Positions 25,585 through 34,162 of a DNA stretch of 64,000 nt are shown in pieces. The translations under genes were made by a program, and so were the position numbers. The notes beneath the pieces are model-generated. The model saw only the letters and a program-made list of their open reading frames with translations, did not search any database and was not told the origin of the DNA. Origin of the DNA: CAIKBL01 sp050247235 (lineage in GTDB: Bacteria; Pseudomonadota; Gammaproteobacteria; Ga0077536); contig JBFWUN010000021.1 of assembly GCA_050247235.1 (NCBI GenBank), forward strand, positions 1-64,000, in the 5' to 3' direction. Position 1 is the stretch's first letter. Each line of letters begins with the position of its first letter.

Positions 25585-26727
25585 TCAGGTGAACACCGTC
25601 AGCACGCCGGTGTAAGCGTACAGGCGGTTGTGAAAGATCTCGCCGTTCGCGAAGAACCCGACGAGCGGCAGATCGCCCAACGCATCGGCCACCATCCGCA
25701 GCTCCTGCGCCTGGTCTCCGAACTGGTGCCGGCCGCGCGCGAGACAGGAGTAATACAGCGCGCCGCGCGGATGTTCCCCGAGTCGCGACGCGATCTCGCG
25801 CAGCATGCGCTGCAGGTCGGTGCGTGCGCTGTTGCCGTCGCGGCGACAGAACATCAGGGTGGCCCCGGGCGCCAGGGTCTCGCCTATCGCGAGCAGTTGC
25901 CGGGAAGGATCGATGCCGAGCAGGTTGCGCACGAGGTAGTCGCCGGTGTCCGAGCCGGCAATCGGCAGCGCGGCGAAGATGTAGCCCGCCGCGCGGCGCA
26001 GATCGTGCGCGATGACGTCGCCCACGTCCTCCTTGAAGACCGCGAGCGCCGGGCGATCATCGAGTTCGATGACGATGTTCCCCTCGCACGCGGTGACCTG
26101 GTGAACGGGGCCGATGGGCGTGCACCCCTGGGTGTGGCGCGTGACCACCGGGATCGCGGCCGAGCACAGCAGGCCCGACACCGCGCCGCCCGTCACACCA
26201 CCCGCCACCTGCGGATGGTCGCCACGCGAGGACGTCAGGCCGCCGACGCAGAACGCGCCAGGCACGGTCTCCGCAAGGCGGGTGATGAATGCCGGGATCC
26301 CGGCCTGCGAGGGATCGCCATGCAGCACGCCGAGGTGCTGCGGCGCGCGCGCGAGCCAGGTCGCGTCTTCCGCGCTGAATACCGGGCTCTCCGCACGCTG
26401 CGGAGACAGCATCCGGATCTCGTCCGGCGGCAACGCGGCGGTCATTAGCGCGAGTGCGGGCGTGTCGTAATACTCCCGTGCCGTGGCGCAGATGCCGTAA
26501 CCCACCGTGCCGGTCCACTGCACGTCGGGCGCAACGTGCTGGAGCAGCGCGATGACGGCCGGGATCTCGTCCGCGAGCGCATCCGTCGCGTACACGAAAC
26601 CGACGTTGGTCGCCGGAGACAGGGTCCCCAGCTGCGCGAGGCAATCGTCGACAAGCGCCGACGTGGCGCCCGGCATGCCCTGCGCATGCGCCAGGCGGAA
26701 CCGGTCGCGCACCGGGCCTCCGCTCAC
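25585..26727 (-). CDS. FIST-domain signal protein (FIST N + FIST C)
   Basis: A 380-aa FIST protein. FIST domains are proposed small-molecule, possibly amino-acid, sensors often linked to signalling output domains; here the two FIST halves stand alone. N half: GFVYATDALADEIPAVIALLQH, then WTGTVGYGICATAREYYDTPALALM. C half: GALYYSCLARGRHQFG and LPLVGFFANGEIFHNRLYAYTGVLTVFT, typical of the family end. GTG 26727 overlaps the stop of the upstream ABM gene as GTGA. A free-standing FIST next to a flavin monooxygenase-like gene suggests metabolite sensing, but that is inference. Confidence 0.85.
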   Translation of the reverse strand: MSGGPVRDRFRLAHAQGMPGATSALVDDCLAQLGTLSPATNVGFVYATDALADEIPAVIALLQHVAPDVQWTGTVGYGICATAREYYDTPALALMTAALPPDEIRMLSPQRAESPVFSAEDATWLARAPQHLGVLHGDPSQAGIPAFITRLAETVPGAFCVGGLTSSRGDHPQVAGGVTGGAVSGLLCSAAIPVVTRHTQGCTPIGPVHQVTACEGNIVIELDDRPALAVFKEDVGDVIAHDLRRAAGYIFAALPIAGSDTGDYLVRNLLGIDPSRQLLAIGETLAPGATLMFCRRDGNSARTDLQRMLREIASRLGEHPRGALYYSCLARGRHQFGDQAQELRMVADALGDLPLVGFFANGEIFHNRLYAYTGVLTVFT

Positions 26728-27011
26728 CCCGGGAACGTCGCCACGCGTTCGAGCACCGTGAACTCGGGCGCGCCGCGGGTGCCGCTCGACTTCATCGTCT
26801 CCCGCACGGCCGGATCCGTCGTGAAGCGCTCGAAATCCTCGCGCGAACTCCAGTCGAACACCACCACCACTTCATCGGGCGTCTGGTCCACCTTGAAGAG
26901 TTGCGCCGAGCGGCTGCCGTGCTGCCGTCGCATCGCCTGTCCGCGGGTTGCGAACACACTGATGAACGCCGGCAAATCCTCGATCCTGACCCTGCCGAGT
27001 ATCGTGACCAT
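26724..27011 (-). CDS. Small dimeric alpha/beta-barrel protein (ABM-like)
   Basis: A 95-aa ferredoxin-like fold protein of the antibiotic biosynthesis monooxygenase/dimeric alpha-beta barrel type: ILGRVRIEDLPAFISVFATRGQAMRRQHG, then FKVDQTPDEVVVVFDWSSREDFERFTTDPAVRETM. GGAGG precedes ATG 27011. It is the first gene of the ABM-FIST-LLM unit and overlaps FIST by 4 bp. It may be an oxygenase, a heme-binding protein or simply a ligand-binding dimer. Confidence 0.75.
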   Translation of the reverse strand: MVTILGRVRIEDLPAFISVFATRGQAMRRQHGSRSAQLFKVDQTPDEVVVVFDWSSREDFERFTTDPAVRETMKSSGTRGAPEFTVLERVATFPG

Positions 27012-27066
27012 GGGAGCACCTCCGTGCCTGCCACTATACCGGAACTCCTCCAGGGTCAGAGGTCAC

Positions 27067-27309
27067 TCAGGGCGCGATCTCCACGCGCTTGCGGCGCGCG
27101 CCGGCACCGGCGCGGATGGAGACCCGACGCTTCGGCACCCCGAAGTGCGCCGCGATGAGTGCAATCAGCGCCGCATTCGCCTTGCCGTCGATCGGCGGTG
27201 CCTTCACCTCGGCGACGAACGCACCGTCCGGCAGCGGGATCAGCGCGTCGCGCCGCGCGCCCGGCTTGACGCGCACTTCGATGATCGTCACGCCCGCGTG
27301 CCCGGCCAT
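27067..27309 (-). CDS. DUF167 (YggU) family protein
   Basis: An 80-aa member of the DUF167/YggU family: VRVKPGARRDALIPLPDGAFVAEVKAPPIDGKANAALIALIAAHFGVPKRRVSIRAG, matching the family core almost end to end. Function is unknown; E. coli YggU has a small alpha/beta fold. ATG 27309 was chosen because it gives the canonical N terminus; the gene then overlaps the 3' end of the upstream GNAT gene by 22 bp, implying co-transcription. Confidence 0.88.
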   Translation of the reverse strand: MAGHAGVTIIEVRVKPGARRDALIPLPDGAFVAEVKAPPIDGKANAALIALIAAHFGVPKRRVSIRAGAGARRKRVEIAP

Positions 27310-27860
27310 TCCGCGCGCAGCAGGCTGTAGACCGCGGACGAGCGCACCCTCCCGTTCCACAGCACGCGCTCCTCGCGCAGGATGCCGTCCAGGTGCGCGC
27401 CGAGCTTCTCGATCGCCCGCCGCGAACGCAGGTTGAGCGCATCCGTCTGCAGCACCACGCGGTTGATGCCGAGGCGCTCGAACGCGAAGCCGAACAGCAG
27501 CTGCTTGCATTCGCGGTTGATCCCGCCGCCGTGGTGTGCGGACGCGAGCCAGGTGGCACCGATCTCGATGCTGCGGTGTGCGGGTTCGAACGCAAGGTAC
27601 GACGTGCTGCCGATGCACGCGCCGTCCGCATGCCGGACGATCGCGAACGGCAGGCGCGTACCGCGGGCCTTCAGCGCGAGTGCGTGTTCGATCTCGCGCC
27701 GCATACCGGCCTCGTCGCGCGGCGGTTCGCGCACCCACCATGTCCACAGCGCGGGATCATCCGCCACGCGCGCGCAGTCCGCGAGGTGCACGAGCGACAG
27801 CGGCGCCAGCCGGACGGTGGGGCCGGACAGTTCGAGCGTCGCGAGATCGTGCAGCGTCAT
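27288..27860 (-). CDS. GNAT-family N-acetyltransferase (RimJ/RimL-like)
   Basis: A 190-aa GNAT acetyltransferase of the RimJ/RimL type. The fold is seen in VRLAPLSLVHLADCARV, PFAIVRHADGACIGSTSYLAF, EIGATWLASAHHGGGINRECKQLLFGFAFERLGINRVVLQTDALNLRSRRAIEKLGAHLDGILRE; the GGGINRE segment sits where acetyl-CoA pyrophosphate binds. It follows the DUF3592 gene by 4 bp and overlaps DUF167 downstream. The acceptor (protein N terminus or small amine) is unknown. Confidence 0.87.
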   Translation of the reverse strand: MTLHDLATLELSGPTVRLAPLSLVHLADCARVADDPALWTWWVREPPRDEAGMRREIEHALALKARGTRLPFAIVRHADGACIGSTSYLAFEPAHRSIEIGATWLASAHHGGGINRECKQLLFGFAFERLGINRVVLQTDALNLRSRRAIEKLGAHLDGILREERVLWNGRVRSSAVYSLLRAEWPGTRA

Positions 27861-27864
27861 CGGC

Positions 27865-28707
27865 TCACCACGCCGGCGCCGGCCGGGACAGCAGCCACAG
27901 CGCCAACGCCCACACGCCGAAGTTGACCGCCAGCACGAGCATGCCGAACGCGGTTGCACGGGGCACCCGCGGATCCCTCAGCGCGAGCGCGCCGTAGCAG
28001 ACAAGCCCGCCCGCGACCGCACCGAACCCCTGGTGAAACAGCACGATGAGTTCACCGCGTCCCCAGGCGACCCACAGCACGCCGCAGAACATCGCGACGA
28101 AACAGAGCCAGTAGGCCTGGCGGCGCCAGGAGGACGGCGCCCGTCGCGCCGTGGCGGCCGCGGGGGAACGGGATTGCCCGCGAGACCGGCGCGCGGGTGG
28201 GCGTTCCGCGCGGTCGAGCAGCGGCGCGGCCATGAACCATGCGCCGAGCGACAGCGGGAACGTCGCGAACAGCATCATCGCAATCGCCCCGCCGCGCAGC
28301 TGCCCGGGCTGTCCCGCGCGCGCCGGTGTCAGCGGACCGCGGGCCGGGATCACGCTGACCCGCTCGCCCTGCTCGTATCCTCCCGAGCGCGGTCCCGCCA
28401 GCGTCTGGCGCACGCCTGCCGAATCCACGTATTCGATCACGGGCTCCGGCGCAGTCACGTCATCGCCAACCGGCACGTCGCGTACGTCGACCACCCGGCC
28501 GGAGCGAATGCCGGCACCGGGCGCCGTGAACGCGCGGTATTCGAGCAGGAGCTGCACGGCGAACCAGGCCGCGACCGCGCCCGGGATCAGCAGCCCCGCC
28601 GCAAGTCCGAACTCGAACTGCGTCAGCGACCCCACCACGAACCCCACCGCGATGCCCGCGAACAGCGCGCAGAAGAACCACAGCTGCGCCTGGCTCTCAA
28701 GTGCCAT
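27865..28707 (-). CDS. DUF3592-like membrane protein
   Basis: A 280-aa inner-membrane protein. Two N-terminal membrane segments (WFFCALFAGIAVGFVVGSL; GLAAGLLIPGAVAAWFAVQLLL) are followed by an extracytoplasmic DUF3592-like beta region (GRVVDVRDVPVGDDVTAPEPVIEYVDSAGVRQTLAGP) and a third segment around GGAIAMMLFATFPLSLGAWFM. After a basic linker come three more segments. An adjacent GTG at 28710 is an alternative start. It leads a three-gene unit with GNAT and DUF167 genes. Function unknown. Confidence 0.75.
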   Translation of the reverse strand: MALESQAQLWFFCALFAGIAVGFVVGSLTQFEFGLAAGLLIPGAVAAWFAVQLLLEYRAFTAPGAGIRSGRVVDVRDVPVGDDVTAPEPVIEYVDSAGVRQTLAGPRSGGYEQGERVSVIPARGPLTPARAGQPGQLRGGAIAMMLFATFPLSLGAWFMAAPLLDRAERPPARRSRGQSRSPAAATARRAPSSWRRQAYWLCFVAMFCGVLWVAWGRGELIVLFHQGFGAVAGGLVCYGALALRDPRVPRATAFGMLVLAVNFGVWALALWLLSRPAPAW

Positions 28708-28728
28708 CACGGGCGACGGCAGCGCGTG

Positions 28729-30585
28729 CTACTTCGCTTTCGGCCCGTACGCGAGGAACACGTTGCCGGGCATTCCCCACAACCCGTACCCGGAGCCGAA
28801 GTACACCCAGCCGTCGACCACCGTGACCCCTGCGCCCTTGATGGCGCCGCCGTGCGCAGGCACGCCGTTCACGGTGGGATGACTGCCCTTGGTATCGACG
28901 TCCCAGATCACCTTGCCGGTGGCCGGATCGTAGGCGCGCATGTGGCCGTCCATCGATCCCGAGAACAGCACGCCGGGAATCAATGTCGCCGCCGCGGGCT
29001 GGCCCGCGTTGCAGCCCGGCGTGCCTTCGCAATCGGGCCTGGCGGCGGGCGTGTTCCACGCTTCCGCGCCGTCGGCGATACGCACGGCGTACACACCGCC
29101 GGCTGCGCCGTGCGTGAACTTGGATTCCCACACGTCCGAAATCGGCACGTAGACCGTGGTGTCGTCCGCGGCGAGGCCCCACTCGATGCCACCGAGCACG
29201 CCGCCGGGCGACAGCCGCTGCTGCCATAGCACCTTGCCATTCGCATCCGGATCGAGCGCGTGCAGCACGCCGGACTTCTGGCCCGCGAGCAGCACGCGCC
29301 GGCCGTCCGGCAGCCGGCGCAGGATCGCCGACGCGCCGAAATCGACATCCGGGCCGCACTTGTCCTTCACCACCGGGTCCGCCTGCGAGGACACGCATGC
29401 GAGCGAGAACGCATCATCGGGCGTGGCCTGCATGTGCCAGCGGATCGCGCCCGTCTGCAGGTCCATCGCGACGACTGCATCGCTGGTGGTGGCAGCCGGC
29501 GCGGAGTAGCTGTCGCCCGTGGTCACGTACAGCACCCCGGCGCCGGCATCCACGGTGGGCTGCGACCACACTGCGGCGCCGGACGGTCCCCACAGCTGCG
29601 TGCCGGTGGTGGTCATCTCCGTCTTCACCGGCGCCTCGGGGATCACGTACGACTTCCAGATCTGCCGGCCCGTCTGCGCGTCCAGCGCGACCACGCTGCC
29701 GCGGAACGTGCAGCATTCGTACTTGGGCGATGCGCCCGCGAGTTCCTCGAACGACGCCACCGGCACGTACAGCACGTCACCGTGCCGCGCGATCGAGCCC
29801 GTGACGAGCGCGTACGGGTGATCGTCCACCTTGACCTGCCAGATCAGCTCGCCGGTATCTGCATCCAGCGCGTACACGTGCGCGCTGCGATCGCCGGTGA
29901 TGAGCACGAAGCGGCCGTCCGGCCGGCGCTCCACGAGGATTGCGCCGCGCACCGCGGCGGGCGTGGGAAACTTCCAGTGCGCGCAGCCGGTGCGCGCGTC
30001 GAGCGCGTAGATGCCGCCTTCGTGCGAACCGAGAAACAGGCGGCCACCGACCACCGCCGGCTGCGTGGAGACGGTGGTGCCGCCGGGAAACCCGAACGCC
30101 CACTTGAGTTCGAGGTCCGGCAGGTCCGCCGCCGTGAGCCCGGCGTGGGCGGCGGGCTGGAAGTGCGTGTTGTCGGCATCGAGTCCCCAGCCCGACCAGT
30201 GCGGCTGATCGAGCGCATCTGCCGCGATCGGTGGCGATGCCGCGCAGCGCTGGAGCTGCTCTTCGCCCCTGGCCGGGATGGGTACGCTGCCCCATTCGAT
30301 CCCGGACGCGTACACCGCGACCGCCCGCTTCTCGATTTCGCCGAGCGAGGCTGCGACGGGCATCATCTGCCCCACGGTCAGCGCGGCGAAGATCTTCTCC
30401 GGCGGCAGCTTCGCCATCTCAGCCGGCGTCATCGCGCGCGGCGCCGGTGTTGCGCTGTGACAGGCTGCGCAGTGCGCATCGAACAACTGCCTGCCGATCA
30501 TCTTGTCGTCGTCCGCGTGCGCCGCCGCAAGCGCCAGCCACCCCATCGCCACGAGTCCCGCGCCGCGTCCAAGCCAGGTCCGCAT
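28729..30585 (-). CDS. PQQ-dependent dehydrogenase with N-terminal cytochrome c domain (PVA dehydrogenase-like)
   Basis: A 618-aa periplasmic quinohemoprotein. Signal peptide residues 1-24; heme-c motif CAACH at residues 39-43 in a short N-terminal cytochrome domain (to about 105); then an eight-bladed PQQ beta-propeller with repeats such as GGIYALDARTGCAHWKFPTP, ALDADTGELIWQVKVDD, ALDAQTGRQIWKSYVIP and AYDPATGKVIWDVDTKG. A vicinal Cys pair (YECCTFRG) resembles the disulfide near PQQ in quinoprotein alcohol dehydrogenases. This domain order matches polyvinyl-alcohol dehydrogenase (cytochrome). Substrates could be PVA or other secondary alcohols. ATG 30585 follows GGAGGAG; a GTG two codons upstream is less likely. 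Confidence 0.85.
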   Translation of the reverse strand: MRTWLGRGAGLVAMGWLALAAAHADDDKMIGRQLFDAHCAACHSATPAPRAMTPAEMAKLPPEKIFAALTVGQMMPVAASLGEIEKRAVAVYASGIEWGSVPIPARGEEQLQRCAASPPIAADALDQPHWSGWGLDADNTHFQPAAHAGLTAADLPDLELKWAFGFPGGTTVSTQPAVVGGRLFLGSHEGGIYALDARTGCAHWKFPTPAAVRGAILVERRPDGRFVLITGDRSAHVYALDADTGELIWQVKVDDHPYALVTGSIARHGDVLYVPVASFEELAGASPKYECCTFRGSVVALDAQTGRQIWKSYVIPEAPVKTEMTTTGTQLWGPSGAAVWSQPTVDAGAGVLYVTTGDSYSAPAATTSDAVVAMDLQTGAIRWHMQATPDDAFSLACVSSQADPVVKDKCGPDVDFGASAILRRLPDGRRVLLAGQKSGVLHALDPDANGKVLWQQRLSPGGVLGGIEWGLAADDTTVYVPISDVWESKFTHGAAGGVYAVRIADGAEAWNTPAARPDCEGTPGCNAGQPAAATLIPGVLFSGSMDGHMRAYDPATGKVIWDVDTKGSHPTVNGVPAHGGAIKGAGVTVVDGWVYFGSGYGLWGMPGNVFLAYGPKAK

Positions 30586-30708
30586 GTTCACTCCTCCGAT
30601 TCGTTCGCGCCGACTCTAAAGGCCCGTGCCCGATTCCGCCACCGGGCCGCGGGCCCCGTACCCGTGCGCCACCGGCGTTCGGCGGGTTCACGGCACATCG
30701 ATAGCCGC

Positions 30709-30714
30709 TACACT
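30709..30714 (+). promoter_or_regulatory. Candidate -10 box (TACACT) of the MFS gene promoter
   Basis: TACACT is preceded by TTCACG at 30687-30692 with a 16-bp spacer, a reasonable sigma70-type promoter for the transporter starting at 30741. Confidence 0.35.
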
Positions 30715-30740
30715 TGCGCCCTTTACCCCGGAAACCCGCC

Positions 30741-32000
30741 ATGGCCGCCTCTCGCCGTCAACAGCTCGCCGCCGCCGTGATCGGCAACGCGCTCGAGTGG
30801 TACGACTTCGTCGTGTTCGGCTTCCTCACCGTGATCATCTCGCGACTGTTCTTCCCGGACGAGAACGAACTGCTCGCGCTACTCAAGACCACCGCGACGT
30901 TCGGCGTGGGCTTCTTCATGCGCCCCATTGGCGGAATCGCACTCGGCATCTACGCCGACCGCCACGGCCGCAAGGCGGCATTGCAGCTCATCATGGGACT
31001 GATGACGCTCGCGCTGCTGATCATCGCGTGCGCGCCGCCGTACGCCGCGATCGGCATCGGCGCGCCGATCCTGATCGTTGTCGCCCGGCTGCTGCAGGGG
31101 TTCGCGACTGGCGGGGAATTCGCCATCGCCACGTCCTTCCTGGTGGAGATCGCACCGCGGCACCAGCGCGGGCTGTACGGGTCGATGCAGCAGTTCGGGC
31201 TCGCGCTCGCCGCGCTCGGCGGCGCGCTCGCGGGGATGTCCGTGACCGTGCTGCTGACCCCGGAGCAGCTCGATTCGTGGGGTTGGCGCGTGCCGTTCAT
31301 CGTGGGACTGCTGATCGCGCCGGTCGGACTTTACATCCGCCGGCACCTCGAGGATCCGGAGGAATTCGTTGCGAGCCGCGCGCGCCAGCCGGCGCAGCGG
31401 CGGTCGTTCCTGGCGATGCTCGCGTTGAACGCGCGCGGCGTGGTGGTGACGTTCGGCCTCATCATCTGCGGCACCATCACCTACTACGTGCTGCTGGTGT
31501 ACATGCCGACATTCGCACGCACGCAGCTCGGGATGTCGCTGTCGGACGCGTTCAAGGTGCAGGTGATCGCGCTGCTGTGCCTGAGCGCCGTGGTGCCGGT
31601 ATTCGGAATGCTGTCAGACCGCGTGGGCCGCCGGCCGGTGCTGATTGGCGGCTGCCTGCTGCTGCTCGCGGCGCTGTACCCGCTGTTCGCGCGCACGCAC
31701 GCGGCGCCCGGGTTCGGCAGCCTGCTGCTGATGCAGGTGACCCTGTGCAGCCTGCTCGGCGTGTACTACGGCGCGGTGGCAACCGCGGTGGCCGAGCAGT
31801 TCGATCCGCGCGTGCGCTCGACCGGGTTGTCGCTCGCCTACAACCTGGCGGTGATGCTGTTTGGCGGGTTCGCGCAGTTCTTCGTCACCTTGATGATCGA
31901 TTACAGCGGCGATCCGCTCGCTGCCGCCTACTACGTGATGTTCGGCTGCGTGGTCGGTCTCGTTGCCGCGTGTTTCGTGCGCGAACCGCGGCACGCCTGA
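30741..32000 (+). CDS. MFS transporter, metabolite:H+ symporter (MHS) type
   Basis: A 419-aa MFS permease of the MHS/ProP group. Signatures are IGNALEWYDFVVFGFLTVIISRLFFP at the first membrane segment, MRPIGGIALGIYADRHGRKAAL (loop 2-3), RLLQGFATGGEFAIATSFLVEIAPRHQRGLYGSMQQFG and VPFIVGLLIAPVGLYIRRHLEDPEEF. Members import organic acids, betaines or amino acids with protons. It is followed after 3 bp by a second MFS gene, an unusual tandem of unrelated MFS subfamilies. Confidence 0.88.
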   Translation: MAASRRQQLAAAVIGNALEWYDFVVFGFLTVIISRLFFPDENELLALLKTTATFGVGFFMRPIGGIALGIYADRHGRKAALQLIMGLMTLALLIIACAPPYAAIGIGAPILIVVARLLQGFATGGEFAIATSFLVEIAPRHQRGLYGSMQQFGLALAALGGALAGMSVTVLLTPEQLDSWGWRVPFIVGLLIAPVGLYIRRHLEDPEEFVASRARQPAQRRSFLAMLALNARGVVVTFGLIICGTITYYVLLVYMPTFARTQLGMSLSDAFKVQVIALLCLSAVVPVFGMLSDRVGRRPVLIGGCLLLLAALYPLFARTHAAPGFGSLLLMQVTLCSLLGVYYGAVATAVAEQFDPRVRSTGLSLAYNLAVMLFGGFAQFFVTLMIDYSGDPLAAAYYVMFGCVVGLVAACFVREPRHA

Positions 32001-32003
32001 GCC

Positions 32004-33227
32004 ATGCGCACATCGCGATCCCCGATGCCCTGGGCACTCGTTGCCGCCGCCGGCGGCATCCTGCTGCTCAACATGGGTGCGCGGCAGTCCTTGGGCCTGT
32101 TCATCGCACCGATCGATGCGACGCGTCCCGTGGACCTGGTAGGCATCAGCTTCGCGTTCGCCGTCTCTCAGCTGGTGTGGGGCGCAGTCCAGCCGGTGTT
32201 CGGCGCGCTGGTCGAGCGCTGGGGCACGTTCCGGATCATCGTGCTCGGCGCCGCGCTGGTGGCGATCGGCACCGCCGCCACACCGTACGTGCAGTCGTCC
32301 GCGGGACTTTCGCTGACGCTCGGGGTGCTTGCTGCGGCCGGCGCAGGCGCCGGCAGCTTCTCCATCCTGATCGGCTGGCTGGCGCGTCATGTGCCGGATG
32401 AACGGCGCGCGCTCGCTTCCGGCGTGATCAATGCCGGCTCGTCGCTCGGGCAGTTCGTGTTCGCGCCGCTTACACAGTGGCTGATTGAAACCTGGGGCTG
32501 GGTCCACGCGCTGCACGTGCTCGCGGCGAGCGCGCTGGCGGTGATACCGCTTGCGTGGCTGCTGGCGCGCGGGACCGCGCGCGTTGCGCTGCCGGCGGCG
32601 CCCGCCGGGGAAATCACGCACCTGGGAGCACAACTCCGCGTCGCGTTCCGCGATCGCAGCTACCTGCTGGTGCACGCCGGGTTTTTCACGTGCGGGTTCC
32701 ACATCGGCTTCCTGACCACGCACCTGCCGGGGGAAGTCGCGCTGTGCAGCCTGGCGCCCACGGTCTCTGCGCGTGCCCTCGCACTCATTGGCCTGTTCAA
32801 CATCGCGGGCAGCGTGATTGCCGGTTGGCTCTGCCAGCGCCACCGGATGAAGCACGTGCTGGCCGCGATGTACGCGAGCCGCGCGGTGCTGATCGTCGCG
32901 TACCTGTTCGCGCCGAAGACACCGTTCACGTTCTACGCTTTCGCCGCGGCGCTCGGCTTTACGTGGCTGGCGACGGTACCGCCCACCGCGGGGCTGGTGG
33001 GCAAGCTGTTCGGCACGCGTTTTCTCGCCACCCTGTTCGGACTCGCGTTGTTCTCGCACCAGGTGGGCGGGTTCTTCGGGGCCTGGCTTGGCGGCGTGAC
33101 GATGAGCCGCTACGGCGACTACACGTGGATGTGGTACGCGGACGCCGTGCTGGCGTTGCTGGCCGCCGCCGCCAACCTGCCGATCCGCGAGGCACCACTG
33201 GCGCGGCCCCTCGTCCGCGCAACCTGA
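32004..33227 (+). CDS. MFS transporter (monocarboxylate/OFA-like)
   Basis: A 407-aa twelve-segment MFS protein. NMGARQSLGLFIAPI in the first segment, the LVERWGTFRIIVLGAAL loop and SGVINAGSSLGQFVFAPLTQWLI resemble the monocarboxylate-porter/oxalate-formate-antiporter groups. GFHIGFLTTHLPGEV begins the second half. It starts 3 bp after the MHS transporter stop and is probably co-transcribed with it and with the downstream DUF2237 gene. Likely cargo is a carboxylate, but this is only by subfamily resemblance. Confidence 0.85.
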   Translation: MRTSRSPMPWALVAAAGGILLLNMGARQSLGLFIAPIDATRPVDLVGISFAFAVSQLVWGAVQPVFGALVERWGTFRIIVLGAALVAIGTAATPYVQSSAGLSLTLGVLAAAGAGAGSFSILIGWLARHVPDERRALASGVINAGSSLGQFVFAPLTQWLIETWGWVHALHVLAASALAVIPLAWLLARGTARVALPAAPAGEITHLGAQLRVAFRDRSYLLVHAGFFTCGFHIGFLTTHLPGEVALCSLAPTVSARALALIGLFNIAGSVIAGWLCQRHRMKHVLAAMYASRAVLIVAYLFAPKTPFTFYAFAAALGFTWLATVPPTAGLVGKLFGTRFLATLFGLALFSHQVGGFFGAWLGGVTMSRYGDYTWMWYADAVLALLAAAANLPIREAPLARPLVRAT

Positions 33228-33244
33228 TCCCGCAGGAGGAAACA

Positions 33245-33619
33245 ATGAAAGACGACGCACTCAACGTACTCGGCGAACCGCTCCTGCCGTGTTCCCTCGC
33301 TCCCGTCACCGGCTTCTACCGCGACGGGTGCTGCAACACCGGCCCGGAAGACGTGGGCAGCCACACCGTCTGCGTGGAACTGACCGCCGAATTCCTGGCG
33401 TTCTCCCGGGAGGCCGGCAACGACCTCTCCACCCCGCGCCCGGAGTTCGGCTTTCCCGGACTCAAACCCGGTCAGCGCTGGTGCCTGTGCGCGCCGCGCT
33501 GGCAGGAAGCCTACGAGGCCGGCGTGGCGCCGCGGGTGTACCTGCTGAGCACGCATGCAGGCGCGCTCGATTTCGTGGATTTCGACGCGCTGAAATCACG
33601 CGCATGCGACCTGTCATGA
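33245..33619 (+). CDS. DUF2237 family protein
   Basis: A 124-aa DUF2237 protein, nearly the full family length: LNVLGEPLLPCSLAPVTGFYRDGCCNTGPEDVGSHTVCVELTAEFLAFSREAGNDLSTPRPEFGFPGLKPGQRWCLCAPRWQEAYEAG. Several cysteines (Cys-rich N half and CLC) are conserved in the family and may bind a metal, though no function is established. AGGAGG precedes ATG 33245. It ends 5 bp inside the convergent pseudogene at 33614. Confidence 0.88.
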   Translation: MKDDALNVLGEPLLPCSLAPVTGFYRDGCCNTGPEDVGSHTVCVELTAEFLAFSREAGNDLSTPRPEFGFPGLKPGQRWCLCAPRWQEAYEAGVAPRVYLLSTHAGALDFVDFDALKSRACDLS

Positions 33620-34160
33620 CGCAGCAGCCGTCGAAATCAGGAACTCGTCGAGCGCATCGACGGGACGGGGCCGGCTGACCAGGTAACGGTGACTTCATCT
33701 GCACGATCGCGCCCTCGATATCCTGCATGAACCGGGGTTCCGTGAACTCTATATCGAGTCCGCGCCCACCTCCTCCGTATCCCCGCAAGGTCTGCTTCAC
33801 GAAGTCCACGAAGTGACGCTCGCGGAGCTGCCGTGCCGACACGTTCACCGCGATCCTCGCCGGCCGCAGCCCGCGCTCGAGCCAGCGTCGTTCATCCTCC
33901 AGTGCGCGATTGCCGATCAGCTTGAAGAGTATCTGCTTCAGTGCGCGGCGGTCCATGAGGAGAGCCTACGGCAACAGCGCGACGATTACCTCGCGGAGAA
34001 TCTCGTCGCCGTCGAGCAGTTCCGGCGTCAGCTCGATGCAGTCCGATTCGATGCGTGCGACATCGAGCAGGTCGTTGAAGAGCGTCAGCAGGTGTCGCGC
34101 AGTCTCCTGGACGACGGTGAGCTGCCGTTGCTGATCCGCGTTGAGCAGGCCGGGCAGGTG
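33614..34160 (-). pseudogene. Decayed histidine-kinase/EAL-domain sensory gene
   Basis: Reading the minus strand from 34160, the first frame encodes HLPGLLNADQQRQLTVVQETARHLLTLFNDLLDVARIES, a HisKA dimerisation helix region, and runs into a TAG at 33966-33968. A new frame then gives DRRALKQILFKLIGN, the histidine-kinase N box, joined at once to WLERGLRPARIAVNVSARQL and LDIEFTEPRFMQDIEGAIVQMK, which are the first half of an EAL phosphodiesterase domain. The central EAL motifs (DDFGTGYSSL) are missing. The end resumes in another frame as YLVSRPRPVDALDEFL, the EAL C terminus, with a stop at 33614-33616. It is thus a multiply deleted, frameshifted remnant of a hybrid kinase/c-di-GMP phosphodiesterase gene and fills what would otherwise be an empty 540-bp gap. 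Confidence 0.8.
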
Positions 34161-34162
34161 AC

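Noticed and set aside
31614..33260. Minus-strand open frame opposite the two MFS transporters
   Set aside because: Highly charged sequence without domains; the membrane-segment pattern of the plus strand is clear.
33614..33956. A short intact EAL-domain gene
   Set aside because: The central catalytic half of the domain is missing and the C terminus is in a different frame.
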